Shown here in pieces: positions 10,418 to 24,631 of a stretch of DNA of 64,000 nucleotides. The stretch is from Auanema rhodensis. Lineage: Eukaryota; Nematoda; Chromadorea; Rhabditida; Rhabditidae. Each line of letters starts with the position of its first letter. The stretch's first letter is position 1. The notes beneath the pieces were generated by a model. It did not search any database. It saw only the letters and a program-made list of their open reading frames with translations, and was not told where the DNA came from. The stretch spans positions 5,952,001-6,016,000 of the forward strand of contig OZ059896.1 of assembly GCA_964057225.1 (NCBI GenBank). Direction: 5' to 3'. The translations under genes and the position numbers were made by a program.

Positions 10418-13400
10418 CGGTTTTCAAAATTAGATTCCCCATGTCCATATTAGTCTAAAAACAAATTTTTATTGATATTGGTGCATGGTAACCATGACTT
10501 TGAAATTTACGTGAACTTTAATTTATGCTAATTAAATGTACACGTGATGTGCACTTGGTATGTAACTCGCTTCACGTGAAAGATAAAGAGATGCGGTTTT
10601 CAAAATTAGATTCCCCATGTCCATATTAGTCTAAAAACAAATTTTTATTGATATTGGTGCATGGTAACCATGACTTTGAAATTTACGTGAACTTTAATTT
10701 ATGCTAATTAAATGTACACTTGATGTGCACTTGATATGTAACTCGCTTCACGTGAAAGATAAAAAGATGCGGTTTTCAAAATTAGATTCCCCATGTCCAT
10801 ATTAGTCTAAAAACAAATTTTTCTTGATATTGGTGCATGGTAACCATGACTTTGAAATTTACGTGAACTTTAATTTATGCTAATTAAATGTACATGTGAT
10901 GTGCACCTGGTATGTAACTCGCTTCACGTGAAAGATAAAAAGATAAGGTTTTCAAAATTAGATTCCCCATGTCCATATTAGTCTAAAAACGAATTTTTAT
11001 TGATATTGGTGCATGGTAACCATGACTTTGAAATTTACGTGAACTTTAATTTATGCTAATTAAATGTACACGTGATGTGCACTTGATATGTAACTCGCTT
11101 CACGTGAAAGATAAAGAGATGCGGTTTTCAAAATTAGATTCCCCATGTCCATATTAGTCTAAAAACAAATTTTTATTGATATTGGTGCATGGTAACCATG
11201 ACTTTGAAATTTACGTGAACTTTAATTTATGCTAATTAAATGTACACGTGATGTGCACTTGGTATGTAACTCGCTTCACGTGAAAGATAAAGAGATGCGG
11301 TTTTCAAAATTAGATTCCCCATGTCCATATTAGTCTAAAAACAAATTTTTATTGATATTGGTGCATGGTAACCATGACTTTGAAATTTACGTGAACTTTA
11401 ATTTATGCTAATTAAATGTACACTTGATGTGCACTTGATATGTAACTCGCTTCACGTGAAAGATAAAAAGATGCGGTTTTTAAAATTAGATTCCCCATGT
11501 CCATATTAGTCTAAAAACAAATTTTAATTCATATTGGTGCATGGTAACCATGACTTTGAAATTTCCGTGAACTTTAATTTATGCTAATTAAATGTACATG
11601 TGATGTGCACCTGGTATGTAACTCGCTTCACGTGAAAGATAAAAAGATGCGGTTTTCAAAATTAGATTCCCCATGTCCATATTAGTCTAAAAACAAATTT
11701 TAATTCATATTGGTGCATGGTAACCATGACTTTGAAATTTACGTGAACTTTAATTTATGCTAATTAAATGTACATGTGATGTGCACCTGGTATGTAACTC
11801 GCTTCACGTGAAAGATAAAAAGATGCGGTTTTCAAAATTAGATTCCCCATGTCCATATTAGTCTAAAAACAAATTTTTATTCATATTGGTGCATGGTAAC
11901 CATGACTTTGAAATTTACGTGAACTTTAATTTATGCTAATTAAATGTACACGTGATGTGCACTTGGTATGTAACTCGCTTCACGTGAAAGATAAAGAGAT
12001 GCGGTTTTCAAAATTAGATTCCCCATGTCCATATTAGTCTAAAAACAAATTTTTATTGATATTGGTGCATGGTAACCATGACTTTGAAATTTAGGTGAAC
12101 TTTAATTTATGCTAATTAAATGTACACGTGATGTGCACTTGGTATGTAACTCGCTTCACGTGAAAGATAAAGAGATGCGGTTTTCAAAATTAGATTCCCC
12201 ATGTCCATATTAGTCTAAAAACAAATTTTTATTGATATTGGTGCATGGTAACCATGACTTTGAAATTTACGTGAACTTTAATTTATGCTAATTAAATGTA
12301 CACTTGATGTGCACTTGATATGTAACTCGCTTCACGTGAAAGATAAAAAGATGCGGTTTTCAAAATTAGATTCCCCATGTCCATATTAGTCTAAAAACAA
12401 ATTTTAATTCATATTGGTGCATGGTAACCATGACTTTGAAATTTACGTGAACTTTAATTTATGCTAATTAAATGTACATGTGATGTGCACCTGGTATGTA
12501 ACTCGCTTCACGTGAAAGATAAAAAGATGCGGTTTTCAAAATTAGATTCCCCATGTCCATATTAGTCTAAAAACAAATTTTTATTCATATTGGTGCATGG
12601 TAACCATGACTTTGAAATTTACGTGAACTTTAATTTATGCTAATTAAATGTACATGTGATGTGCACTTGGTATGTAACTCGCTTCACGTGAAAGATAAAG
12701 AGATGCTATTTTTAAAATTAGATTCCCCATGTCCATATTAGTCTAAAAACAAATTTTTATTGATATTGGTGCATGGTAACCATGACTTTGAAATTTACGT
12801 GAACTTTAATTTATGCTAATTAAATATACACGTGATGTGCACTTGATATGTAACTCGCTTCACGTGAAAGATAAAGAGATGCGGTTTTCAAAATTAGATT
12901 CCCCATGTCCATATTAGTCTAAAAACAAATTTTTATTGATATTGGTGCATGGTAACCATGACTTTAAAATTTACGTGAACTTTAATTTATGCTAATTAAA
13001 TATAAACGTGATGTGCACTTGGTATGTAACTCGCTTCACCTGAAAGATAAAAAGATAAGGTTTTCAAAATTAGATTCCCCATGTCCATATTAGTCTAAAA
13101 ACAAATTTTTATTGATATTGGTGCATGGTAACCATGACTTTAAAATTTACGTGAACTTTAATTTATGCTAATTAAATGTACACGTGATGTGCACTTGGTA
13201 TGTAACTCGCTTCACGTGAAAGATAAAAAGATAAGGTTTTCAAAATTAGATTCCCCATGTCCATATTAGTCTAAAAACAAATTTTTATTGATATTGGTGC
13301 ATGGTAACCATGACTTTGAAATTTACGTGAACTTTAATTTATGCTAATTAAATGTACACGTGATGTGCACTTGGTATGTAACTCGCTTCACGTGAAAGAT

Positions 13401-16068
13401 AAAGAGATGCGGTTTTCAAAATTAGATTCCCCATGTCCATATTAGTCTAAAAACAAATTTTTATTGATATTGGTGCATGGTAACCATGACTTTGAAATTT
13501 ACGTGAACTTTAATTTATGCTAATTAAATGTACACTTGATGTGCACTTGATATGTAACTCGCTTCACGTGAAAGATAAAAAGATGCGGTTTTCAAAATTA
13601 GATTCCCCATGTCCATATTAGTCTAAAAACAAATTTTTCTTGATATTGGTGCATGGTAACCATGACTTTGAAATTTACGTGAACTTTAATTTATGCTAAT
13701 TAAATGTACATGTGATGTGCACCTGGTATGTAACTCGCTTCACGTGAAAGATAAAAAGATAAGGTTTTCAAAATTAGATTCCCCATGTCCATATTAGTCT
13801 AAAAACGAATTTTTATTGATATTGGTGCATGGTAACCATGACTTTGAAATTTACGTGAACTTTAATTTATGCTAATTAAATGTACACGTGATGTGCACTT
13901 GATATGTAACTCGCTTCACGTGAAAGATAAAGAGATGCGGTTTTCAAAATTAGATTCCCCATGTCCATATTAGTCTAAAAACAAATTTTTATTGATATTG
14001 GTGCATGGTAACCATGACTTTGAAATTTACGTGAACTTTAATTTATGCTAATTAAATGTACACGTGATGTGCACTTGGTATGTAACTCGCTTCACGTGAA
14101 AGATAAAGAGATGCGGTTTTCAAAATTAGATTCCCCATGTCCATATTAGTCTAAAAACAAATTTTTATTGATATTGGTGCATGGTAACCATGACTTTGAA
14201 ATTTACGTGAACTTTAATTTATGCTAATTAAATGTACACTTGATGTGCACTTGATATGTAACTCGCTTCACGTGAAAGATAAAAAGATGCGGTTTTTAAA
14301 ATTAGATTCCCCATGTCCATATTAGTCTAAAAACAAATTTTAATTCATATTGGTGCATGGTAACCATGACTTTGAAATTTACGTGAACTTTAATTTATGC
14401 TAATTAAATGTACATGTGATGTGCACCTGGTATGTAACTCGCTTCACGTGAAAGATAAAAAGATGCGGTTTTCAAAATTAGATTCCCCATGTCCATATTA
14501 GTCTAAAAACAAATTTTTATTCATATTGGTGCATGGTAACCATGACTTTGAAATTTACGTGAACTTTAATTTATGCTAATTAAATGTACACGTGATGTGC
14601 ACTTGGTATGTAACTCGCTTCACGTGAAAGATAAAGAGATGCGGTTTTCAAAATTAGATTCCCCATGTCCATATTAGTCTAAAAACAAATTTTTATTGAT
14701 ATTGGTGCATGGTAACCATGACTTTGAAATTTAGGTGAACTTTAATTTATGCTAATTAAATGTACACGTGATGTGCACTTGGTATGTAACTCGCTTCACG
14801 TGAAAGATAAAGAGATGCGGTTTTCAAAATTAGATTCCCCATGTCCATATTAGTCTAAAAACAAATTTTTATTGATATTGGTGCATGGTAACCATGACTT
14901 TGAAATTTACGTGAACTTTAATTTATGCTAATTAAATGTACACTTGATGTGCACTTGATATGTAACTCGCTTCACGTGAAAGATAAAAAGATGCGGTTTT
15001 CAAAATTAGATTCCCCATGTCCATATTAGTCTAAAAACAAATTTTAATTCATATTGGTGCATGGTAACCATGACTTTGAAATTTACGTGAACTTTAATTT
15101 ATGCTAATTAAATGTACATGTGATGTGCACCTGGTATGTAACTCGCTTCACGTGAAAGATAAAAAGATGCGGTTTTCAAAATTAGATTCCCCATGTCCAT
15201 ATTAGTCTAAAAACAAATTTTTATTCATATTGGTGCATGGTAACCATGACTTTGAAATTTACGTGAACTTTAATTTATGCTAATTAAATGTACATGTGAT
15301 GTGCACTTGGTATGTAACTCGCTTCACGTGAAAGATAAAGAGATGCTATTTTTAAAATTAGATTCCCCATGTCCATATTAGTCTAAAAACAAATTTTTAT
15401 TGATATTGGTGCATGGTAACCATGACTTTGAAATTTACGTGAACTTTAATTTATGCTAATTAAATATACACGTGATGTGCACTTGATATGTAACTCGCTT
15501 CACGTGAAAGATAAAGAGATGCGGTTTTCAAAATTAGATTCCCCATGTCCATATTAGTCTAAAAACAAATTTTTATTGATATTGGTGCATGGTAACCATG
15601 ACTTTAAAATTTACGTGAACTTTAATTTATGCTAATTAAATATAAACGTGATGTGCACTTGGTATGTAACTCGCTTCACCTGAAAGATAAAAAGATAAGG
15701 TTTTCAAAATTAGATTCCCCATGTCCATATTAGTCTAAAAACAAATTTTTATTGATATTGGTGCATGGTAACCATGACTTTAAAATTTACGTGAACTTTA
15801 ATTTATGCTAATTAAATGTACACGTGATGTGCACTTGGTATGTAACTCGCTTCACGTGAAAGATAAAAAGATAAGGTTTTCAAAATTAGATTCCCCATGT
15901 CCATATTAGTCTAAAAACAAATTTTTATTGATATTGGTGCATGGTAACCATGACTTTGAAATTTACGTGAACTTTAATTTATGCTAATTAAATGTACACG
16001 TGATGTGCACTTGGTATGTAACTCGCTTCACGTGAAAGATAAAGAGATGCGGTTTTCAAAATTAGATT
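10418..16068 (+). repeat. Large tandem duplication, about 17 monomers, second copy one monomer shorter
   Basis: About 10,418-11,564 matches 13,234-14,380 at offset 2816 (16 monomers), and 11,658-13,428 matches 14,298-16,068 at offset 2640 (15 monomers). Shared rare markers make this secure: TTTAGGTGAAC (12,092 and 14,732), GATGCTATTTTTAAAA, CTTCACCTGAAAG, and ACTTTAAAATT in two adjacent monomers. In the longer matching stretch I saw no difference. The offset change near 11.6 kb versus 14.4 kb means one monomer was lost or gained after duplication. Confidence 0.82.
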
Positions 16069-19000
16069 ACCCATGTCCATATTAGTCTAAAAACGAATTT
16101 TTATTGATATTGGTGCATGGTAACCATGACTTTGAAATTTACGTGAACTTTAATTTATGCTAATTAAATGTACACTTGATGTGCACTTGATATGTAACTC
16201 GCTTCACGTGAAAGATAAAAAGATGCGATTTTCAAAATTAGATTCCCCATGTCCATATTAGTCTAAAAACAAATTTTAATTTATATTGGTGCATGGTAAC
16301 CATGACTTTGAAATTTACGTGAACTTTAATTTATGCTAATTAAATGTACATGTGATGTGCACCTGGTATGTAACTCGCTTCACGTGAAAGATAAAAAGAT
16401 GCGGTTATCAAATTTAGATTCCCCATGTCCATATTAGTCTAAAAACAAATTTTTATTGATATTGGTGCATGGTAACCATGACTTTGAAATTTACGTGAAC
16501 TTTAATTTATGCTAATTAAATGTACACGTGATGTGCACTTGGTATGTAACTCGCTTCACGTGAAAGATAAAGAGATGCGGTATTCAAAATTAGATTCCCC
16601 ATGTCCATATTAGTCTAAAAACAAATTTTTATTGATATTGGTGCATGGTAACCATGACTTTGAAATTTACGTGAACTTTAATTTATGCTAATTAAATGTA
16701 CACTTGATGTGCACTTGATATGTAACTCGCTTCACGTGAAAGATAAAAAGATGCGGTTTTCAAAATTAGATTCCCCATGTCCATATTAGTCTAAAAACAA
16801 ATTTTAATTCATATTGGTGCATGGTAACCATGACTTTGAAATTTACGTGAACTTTAATTTATGCTAATTAAATGTACATGTGATGTGCACCTGGTATGTA
16901 ACTCGCTTCACGTGAAAGATAAAAAGATGCGGTTTTCAAAATTAGATTCCCCATGTCCATATTAGTCTAAAAACAAATTTTTATTCATATTGGTGCATGG
17001 TAACCATGACTTTGAAATTTACGTGAACTTTAATTTATGCTAATTAAATGTACACGTGATGTGCACTTGGTATGTAACTCGCTTCACGTGAAAGATAAAG
17101 AGATGCTGTTTTCAACATTAGATTCCCCATGTCCATATTAGTCTAAAAACAAATTTTTATTGATATTGGTGCATGGTAACCATGACTTTGAAATTTACGT
17201 GAACTTTAATTTATGCTAATTAAATATACACGTGATGTGCACTTGATATGTAACTCGCTTCACGTGAAAGATAAAGAGATGCGGTTTTCAAAATTAGATT
17301 CCCCATGTCCATATTAGTCTAAAAACGAATTTTTATTGATATTGGTGCATGGTAACCATGACTTTGAAATTTCCGTGAACTTTAATTTATGCTAATTAAA
17401 TGTACATGTGATGTGCACCTGGTATGTAACTCGCTTCACGTGAAAGATAAAAAGATGCGGTTTTCAAAATTAGATTCCCCATGTCCATATTAGTCTAAAA
17501 ACAAATTTTTATTCATATTGGTGCATGGTAACCATGACTTTGAAATTTACGTGAACTTTAATTTATGCTAATTAAATGTACACGTGATGTGCACTTGGTA
17601 TGTCACTCGCTTTACGTGAAAGATAAAGAGATGCGGTTTTCAAAATTAGATTCCCCATGTCCATATTAGTCTAAAAACAAATTTTTATTGATATTGGTGC
17701 ATGGTAACCATGACTTTGAAATTTACGTGAACTTTAATTTATGCTAATTAAATGTACACTTGATGTGCACTTGGTATGTAACTCGCTTCACGTGAAAGAT
17801 AAAGAGATGCGGTTTTCAAAATTAGATTACGCATGTCCATATTAGTCTAAAAACAAATTTTTATTGATATTGGTGCATGGTAACCATGACTTTGAAATTT
17901 ACGTGTACTTTAATTTATGCTAATTAAATGTACACGTGATGTGCACTTGGTATGTAACTCGCTTCACGTGAAAGATAAAGAGATGCGGTTTTCAAAATTA
18001 GATTACCCATGTCCATATTAGTCTAAAAACGAATTTTTATTGATATTGGTGCATGGTAACCATGACTTTGAAATTTACGTGAACTTTAATTTATGCTAAT
18101 TAAATATACACGTGATGTGCACTTGGTATGTAACTCGCTTCACGTGAAAGATAAAGAGATGCGGTTCTCAAAATTAGATTCCCCATGTCCATATTAGTCT
18201 AAAAACGAATTTTTATTGATATTGGTGCATGGTAACCATGACTTTGAAATTTACGTGAACTTTAATTTATGCTAATTAAATGTACACGTGATGTGCCCTT
18301 GGTATGTAACTCGCTTTACGTGAAAGATAAAGAGATGCGGTTTTCAAAATTATATTCCCCATGTCCATATTAGTCTAAAAACAAATTTTTATTGATATTG
18401 GTGCATGGTAACCATGACTTTGAAATTTACGTGAACTTTAATTTATGCTAATTAAATGTACACTTGATGTGCACTTGATATGTAACTCGCTTCACGTGAA
18501 AGATAAAAAGATGCGGTTTTCAAAATTAGATTCCCCATGTCCATATTAGTCTAAAAACAAATTTTAATTCATATTGGTGCATGGTAACCATGACTTTGAA
18601 ATTTACGTGAACTTTAATTTATGCTAATTAAATGTACATGTGATGTGCACCTGGTATGTAACTCGCTTCACGTGAAAGATAAAAAGATGCGGTTATCAAA
18701 ATTAGATTCCCCATGTCCATATTAGTCTAAAAACAAATTTTTATTCATATTGGTGCATGGTAACCATGACTTTGAAATTTACGTGAACTTTAATTTATGC
18801 TAATTAAATGTACACTTGATGTGCACTTGATATGTAACTCGCTTCACGTGAAAGATAAAAAGATGCGGTTTTCAAAATTAGATTCCCCATGTCCATATTA
18901 GTCTAAAAACAAATTTTAATTCATATTGGTGCATGGTAACCATGACTTTGAAATTTACGTGAACTTTAATTTATGCTAATTAAATGTACATGTGATGTGC

Positions 19001-19358
19001 ACCTGGTATGTAACTCGCTTCACGTGAAAGATAAAAAGATGCGGTTATCAAAATTAGATTCCCCATGTCCATATTAGTCTAAAAACAAATTTTTATTCAT
19101 ATTGGTGCATGGTAACCATGACTTTGAAATTTACGTGAACTTTAATTTATGCTAATTAAATGTACACGTGATGTGCACTTGGTATGTAACTCGCTTCACG
19201 TGAAAGATAAAGAGATGCTGTTTTTAAAATTAGATTCCCCATGTCCATATTAGTCTAAAAACAAATTTTTATTGATATTGGTGCATGGTAACCATGACTT
19301 TGAAATTTACGTGAACTTTAATTCATGCTAATTAAATATACACGTGATGTGCACCTGG

Positions 19359-22300
19359 TATGTAACTCGCTTCACGTGAAAGATAAAGAGATGCGGTTTT
19401 CAAAATTAGATTCCCCATGTCCGTATTAGTCTAAAAACGAATTTTTATTGATATTGGTGCATGGTAACCATGACTTTGAAATTTACGTGTACTTTAATTT
19501 ATGCTAATTAAATGTACACGTGATGTGCACTTGGTATGTAACTCGCTTCACGTGAAAGATAAAGAGATGCGGTTTTCAAAATTAGATTACCCATGTCCAT
19601 ATTAGTCTAAAAACGAATTTTTATTGATATTGGTGCATGGTAACCATGACTTTGAAATTTACGTGAACTTTAATTTATGCTAATTAAATATACACGTGAT
19701 GTGCACTTGGTATGTAACTCGCTTCACGTGAAAGATAAAGAGATGCGGTTTTCAAAATTAGATTCCCCATGTCCATATTAGTCTAAAAACGAATTTTTAT
19801 TGATATTGGTGCATGGTAACCATGACTTTGAAATTTACGTGAACTTTAATTTATGCTAATTAAATGTACACGTGATGTGCCCTTGGTATGTAACTCGCTT
19901 TACGTGAAAGATAAAGAGATGCGGTTTTCAAAATTAGATTCCCCATGTCCATATTAGTCTAAAAACAAATTTTTATTGATATTGGTGCATGGTAACCATG
20001 ACTTTGAAATTTACGTGAACTTTAATTTATGCTAATTAAATGTACACTTGATGTGCACTTGATATGTAACTCGCTTCACGTGAAAGATAAAAAGATGCGG
20101 TTTTCAAAATTAGATTCCCCATGTCCATATTAGTCTAAAAACAAATTTTAATTCATATTGGTGCATGGTAACCATGACTTTGAAATTTACGTGAACTTTA
20201 ATTTATGCTAATTAAATGTACATGTGATGTGCACTTGGTATGTAACTCGCTTCACGTGAAAGATAAAGAGATGCGGTTTTCAAAATTAGATTCCCCATGT
20301 CCATATTAGTCTAAAAACGAATTTTTATTGATATTAGTGCATGGTAACCATGACTTTGAAATTTACGTGAACTTTAATTCATGCTAATTAAATGTACACG
20401 TGATGTGCCCTTGGTATGTAACTCGCTTCACGTGAAAGATAAAGAGATGCGGTTTTCAAAATTAGATTCCCCATGTCCATATTAGTCTAAAAACAAATTT
20501 TTATTGATATTGGTGCATGGTAACCATGACTTTGAAATTTACGTGAACTTTAATTTATGCTAATTAAATGTACACTTGATGTGCACTTGATATGTAACTC
20601 GCTTCACGTGAAAGATAAAAAGATGCGGTTTTCAAAATTAGATTCCCCATGTCCATATTAGTCTAAAAACAAATTTTTATTCATATTGGTGCATGGTAAC
20701 CATGACTTTGAAATTTACGTGAACTTTAATTTATGCTAATTAAATGTACACGTGATGTGCACTTGGTATGTAACTCGCTTCACGTGAAAGATAAAGAGAT
20801 GCTGTTTTTAAAATTAGATTCCCCATGTCCATATTAGTCTAAAAACAAATTTTTATTGATATTGGTGCATGGTAACCATGACTTTGAAATTTACGTGAAC
20901 TTTAATTTATGCTAATTAAATATACACGTGATGTGCACTTGATATGTAACTCGCTTCACGTGAAAGATAAAGAGATGCGGTTTTCAAAATTAGATTCCCC
21001 ATGTCCGTATTAGTCTAAAAACGAATTTTTATTGATATTGGTGCATGGTAACCATGACTTTGAAATTTACGTGTACTTTAATTTATGCTAATTAAATGTA
21101 CACGTGATGTGCACTTGGTATGTAACTCGCTTCACGTGAAAGATAAAGAGATGCGGTTTTCAAAATTAGATTACCCATGTCCATATTAGTCTAAAAACGA
21201 ATTTTTATTGATATTGGTGCATGGTAACCATGACTTTGAAATTTACGTGAACTTTAATTTATGCTAATTAAATATACACGTGATGTGCACTTGGTATGTA
21301 ACTCGCTTCACGTGAAAGATAAAGAGATGCGGTTTTCAAAATTAGATTCCCCATGTCCATATTAGTCTAAAAACGAATTTTTATTGATATTGGTGCATGG
21401 TAACCATGACTTTGAAATTTACGTGAACTTTAATTTATGCTAATTAAATGTACACGTGATGTGCCCTTGGTATGTAACTCGCTTTACGTGAAAGATAAAG
21501 AGATGCGGTTTTCAAAATTAGATTCCCCATGTCCATATTAGTCTAAAAACAAATTTTTATTGATATTGGTGCATGGTAACCATGACTTTGAAATTTACGT
21601 GAACTTTAATTTATGCTAATTAAATGTACACTTGATGTGCACTTGATATGTAACTCGCTTCACGTGAAAGATAAAAAGATGCGGTTTTCAAAATTAGATT
21701 CCCCATGTCCATATTAGTCTAAAAACAAATTTTAATTCATATTGGTGCATGGTAACCATGACTTTGAAATTTACGTGAACTTTAATTTATGCTAATTAAA
21801 TGTACATGTGATGTGCACTTGGTATGTAACTCGCTTCACGTGAAAGATAAAGAGATGCGGTTTTCAAAATTAGATTCCCCATGTCCATATTAGTCTAAAA
21901 ACGAATTTTTATTGATATTAGTGCATGGTAACCATGACTTTGAAATTTACGTGAACTTTAATTCATGCTAATTAAATGTACACGTGATGTGCCCTTGGTA
22001 TGTAACTCGCTTCACGTGAAAGATAAAGAGATGCGGTTTTCAAAATTAGATTCCCCATGTCCATATTAGTCTAAAAACAAATTTTTATTGATATTGGTGC
22101 ATGGTAACCATGACTTTGAAATTTACGTGAACTTTAATTTATGCTAATTAAATGTACACTTGATGTGCACTTGATATGTAACTCGCTTCACGTGAAAGAT
22201 AAAAAGATGCGGTTTTCAAAATTAGATTCCCCATGTCCATATTAGTCTAAAAACAAATTTTTATTCATATTGGTGCATGGTAACCATGACTTTGAAATTT

Positions 22301-22590
22301 ACGTGAACTTTAATTTATGCTAATTAAATGTACACGTGATGTGCACTTGGTATGTAACTCGCTTCACGTGAAAGATAAAGAGATGCTGTTTTTAAAATTA
22401 GATTCCCCATGTCCATATTAGTCTAAAAACAAATTTTTATTGATATTGGTGCATGGTAACCATGACTTTGAAATTTACGTGAACTTTAATTTATGCTAAT
22501 TAAATATACACGTGATGTGCACTTGATATGTAACTCGCTTCACGTGAAAGATAAAGAGATGCGGTTTTCAAAATTAGATTCCCCATGTCC
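19359..22590 (+). repeat. Nine-monomer (1584-bp) tandem higher-order repeat, two copies
   Basis: Bases 19,359-21,006 match 20,943-22,590 at an offset of 1584 bp (9 x 176). Markers occurring once per copy are GTCCGTATT (19,421 and 21,005), GATTACCCATG, GATATTAGTGC (20,335 and 21,919) and TTAATTCATGC (20,379 and 21,963). GTGCCCTTGG occurs twice per copy. I saw no differences within the matching stretch, so this is among the most recent amplifications in the window. Confidence 0.84.
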
Positions 22591-24631
22591 ATATTAGTCT
22601 AAAAACGAATTTTTATTGATATTGGTGCATGGTAACCATGACTTTGAAATTTACGTAAACTTTAATTTATGCTAATTAAATGTACATGTGATGTGCACCT
22701 GGTATGTAACTCGCTTCACGTGAAAGATAAAAAGATAAGGTTTTCAAAATTAGATTCCCCATGTCCATATTAGTCTAAAAACGAATTTTTATTCATATTG
22801 GTGCTTGGTAACCATGACTTTGAAATTTACGTGAACTTTAATTTATGATAATTAAATATAAACGTGATGTGCACTTGGTATGTAACTCCCTTCACGTGGA
22901 AAATAAAGAGATGCGGTTTTCAAAATTAGATTCCCCATGTCCATATTAGTCTAAAAACAAATTTTTATTGATATTGGTGCATGGTAACCATGACTTTGAA
23001 ATTTACGTGTACTTTAATTTATGCTAATTAAATGTACACGTGATGTGCACTTGGTATGTAACTCGCTTCACGTGAAAGATAAAGAGATGCGGTTTTCAAA
23101 ATTAGATTCCCCATTTCCATATTAGTCTAAAAACAAATTTTTATTGATATTGGTGCATGGTAACCATGACTTTGAAATTTACGTGAACTTTAATTTATGC
23201 TAATTAAATGTACACGTGATGTGCACTTGGTATGTAACTTGCTTCACGTGAAAGATAAAGAGATGCGGTTTTCAAAATTAGATTCCCCATGTCCATATTA
23301 GTCTAAAAACAAATTTTTATTGATATTGGTGCATGGTAACCATGACTTTGAAATTTACGTGTACTTTAATTTATGCTAATTAAATGTACACGTGATGTGC
23401 ACTTGGTATGTAACTCGCTTCACGTGAAAGATAAAGAGATGCGGTTTTCAAAATTAGATTCCCCATTTCCATATTAGTCTAAAAACAAATTTTTATTGAT
23501 ATTGGTGCATGGTAACCATGACTTTGAATATTACGTGAACTTTAATTTATGATAATTAAATGTACACGTGATGTGCACTTGGTATGTAACTTGCTTCACG
23601 TGAAAGATAAAGAGATGCGGTTTTCAAAATTAGATTCCCCATTTCCATATTAGTCTAAAAACAAATTTTTATTGATATTGGTGCATGGTAACCATGACTT
23701 TGAAATTTACGTGAACTTTAATTTATGCTAATTAAATGTACACGTGATGTGCACTTGGTATGTAACTTGCTTCACGTGAAAGATAAAGAGATGCGGTTTT
23801 CAAAATTAGATTCCCCATGTCCATATTAGTCTAAAAACAAATTTTTATTGATATTGGTGCATGGTAACCATGACTTTGAAATTTACGTGAACTTTAATTT
23901 ATGCTAATTAAATGTACACTTGATGTGCACTTGATATGTAACTCGCTTCACGTGAAAGATAAAAAGATGCGGTTTTCAAAATTAGATTCCCCATGTCCAT
24001 ATTAGTCTAAAAACAAATTTTAATTCATATTGGTGCATGGTAACCATGACTTTGAAATTTACGTGAACTTTAATTTATGCTAATTAAATGTACATGTGAT
24101 GTGCACCTGGTATGTAACTCGCTTCACGTGAAAGATAAAAAGATGCGGTTTTCAAAATTAGATTCCCCATGTCCATATTACTCTAAAAACAAATTTTTAT
24201 TCATATTGGTGCATGGTAACCATGACTTTGAAATTTACGTGAACTTTAATTTATGATAATTAAATATAAACGTGATGTGCACTTGGTATGTAACTCGCTT
24301 CACGTGGAAAATAAAGAGATGCGGTTTTCAAAATTAGATTCCCCATGTCCATATTAGTCTAAAAACAAATTTTTATTGATATTGGTGCATGGTAACCATG
24401 ACTTTGAAATTTACGTGTACTTTAATTTATGCTAATTAAATGTACACGTGATGTGCACTTGGTATGTAACTCGCTTCACGTGAAAGATAAAGAGATGCGG
24501 TTTTCAAAATTAGATTCCCCATTTCCATATTAGTCTAAAAACAAATTTTTATTGATATTGGTGCATGGTAACCATGACTTTGAAATTTACGTGAACTTTA
24601 ATTTATGCTAATTAAATGTACACGTGATGTG

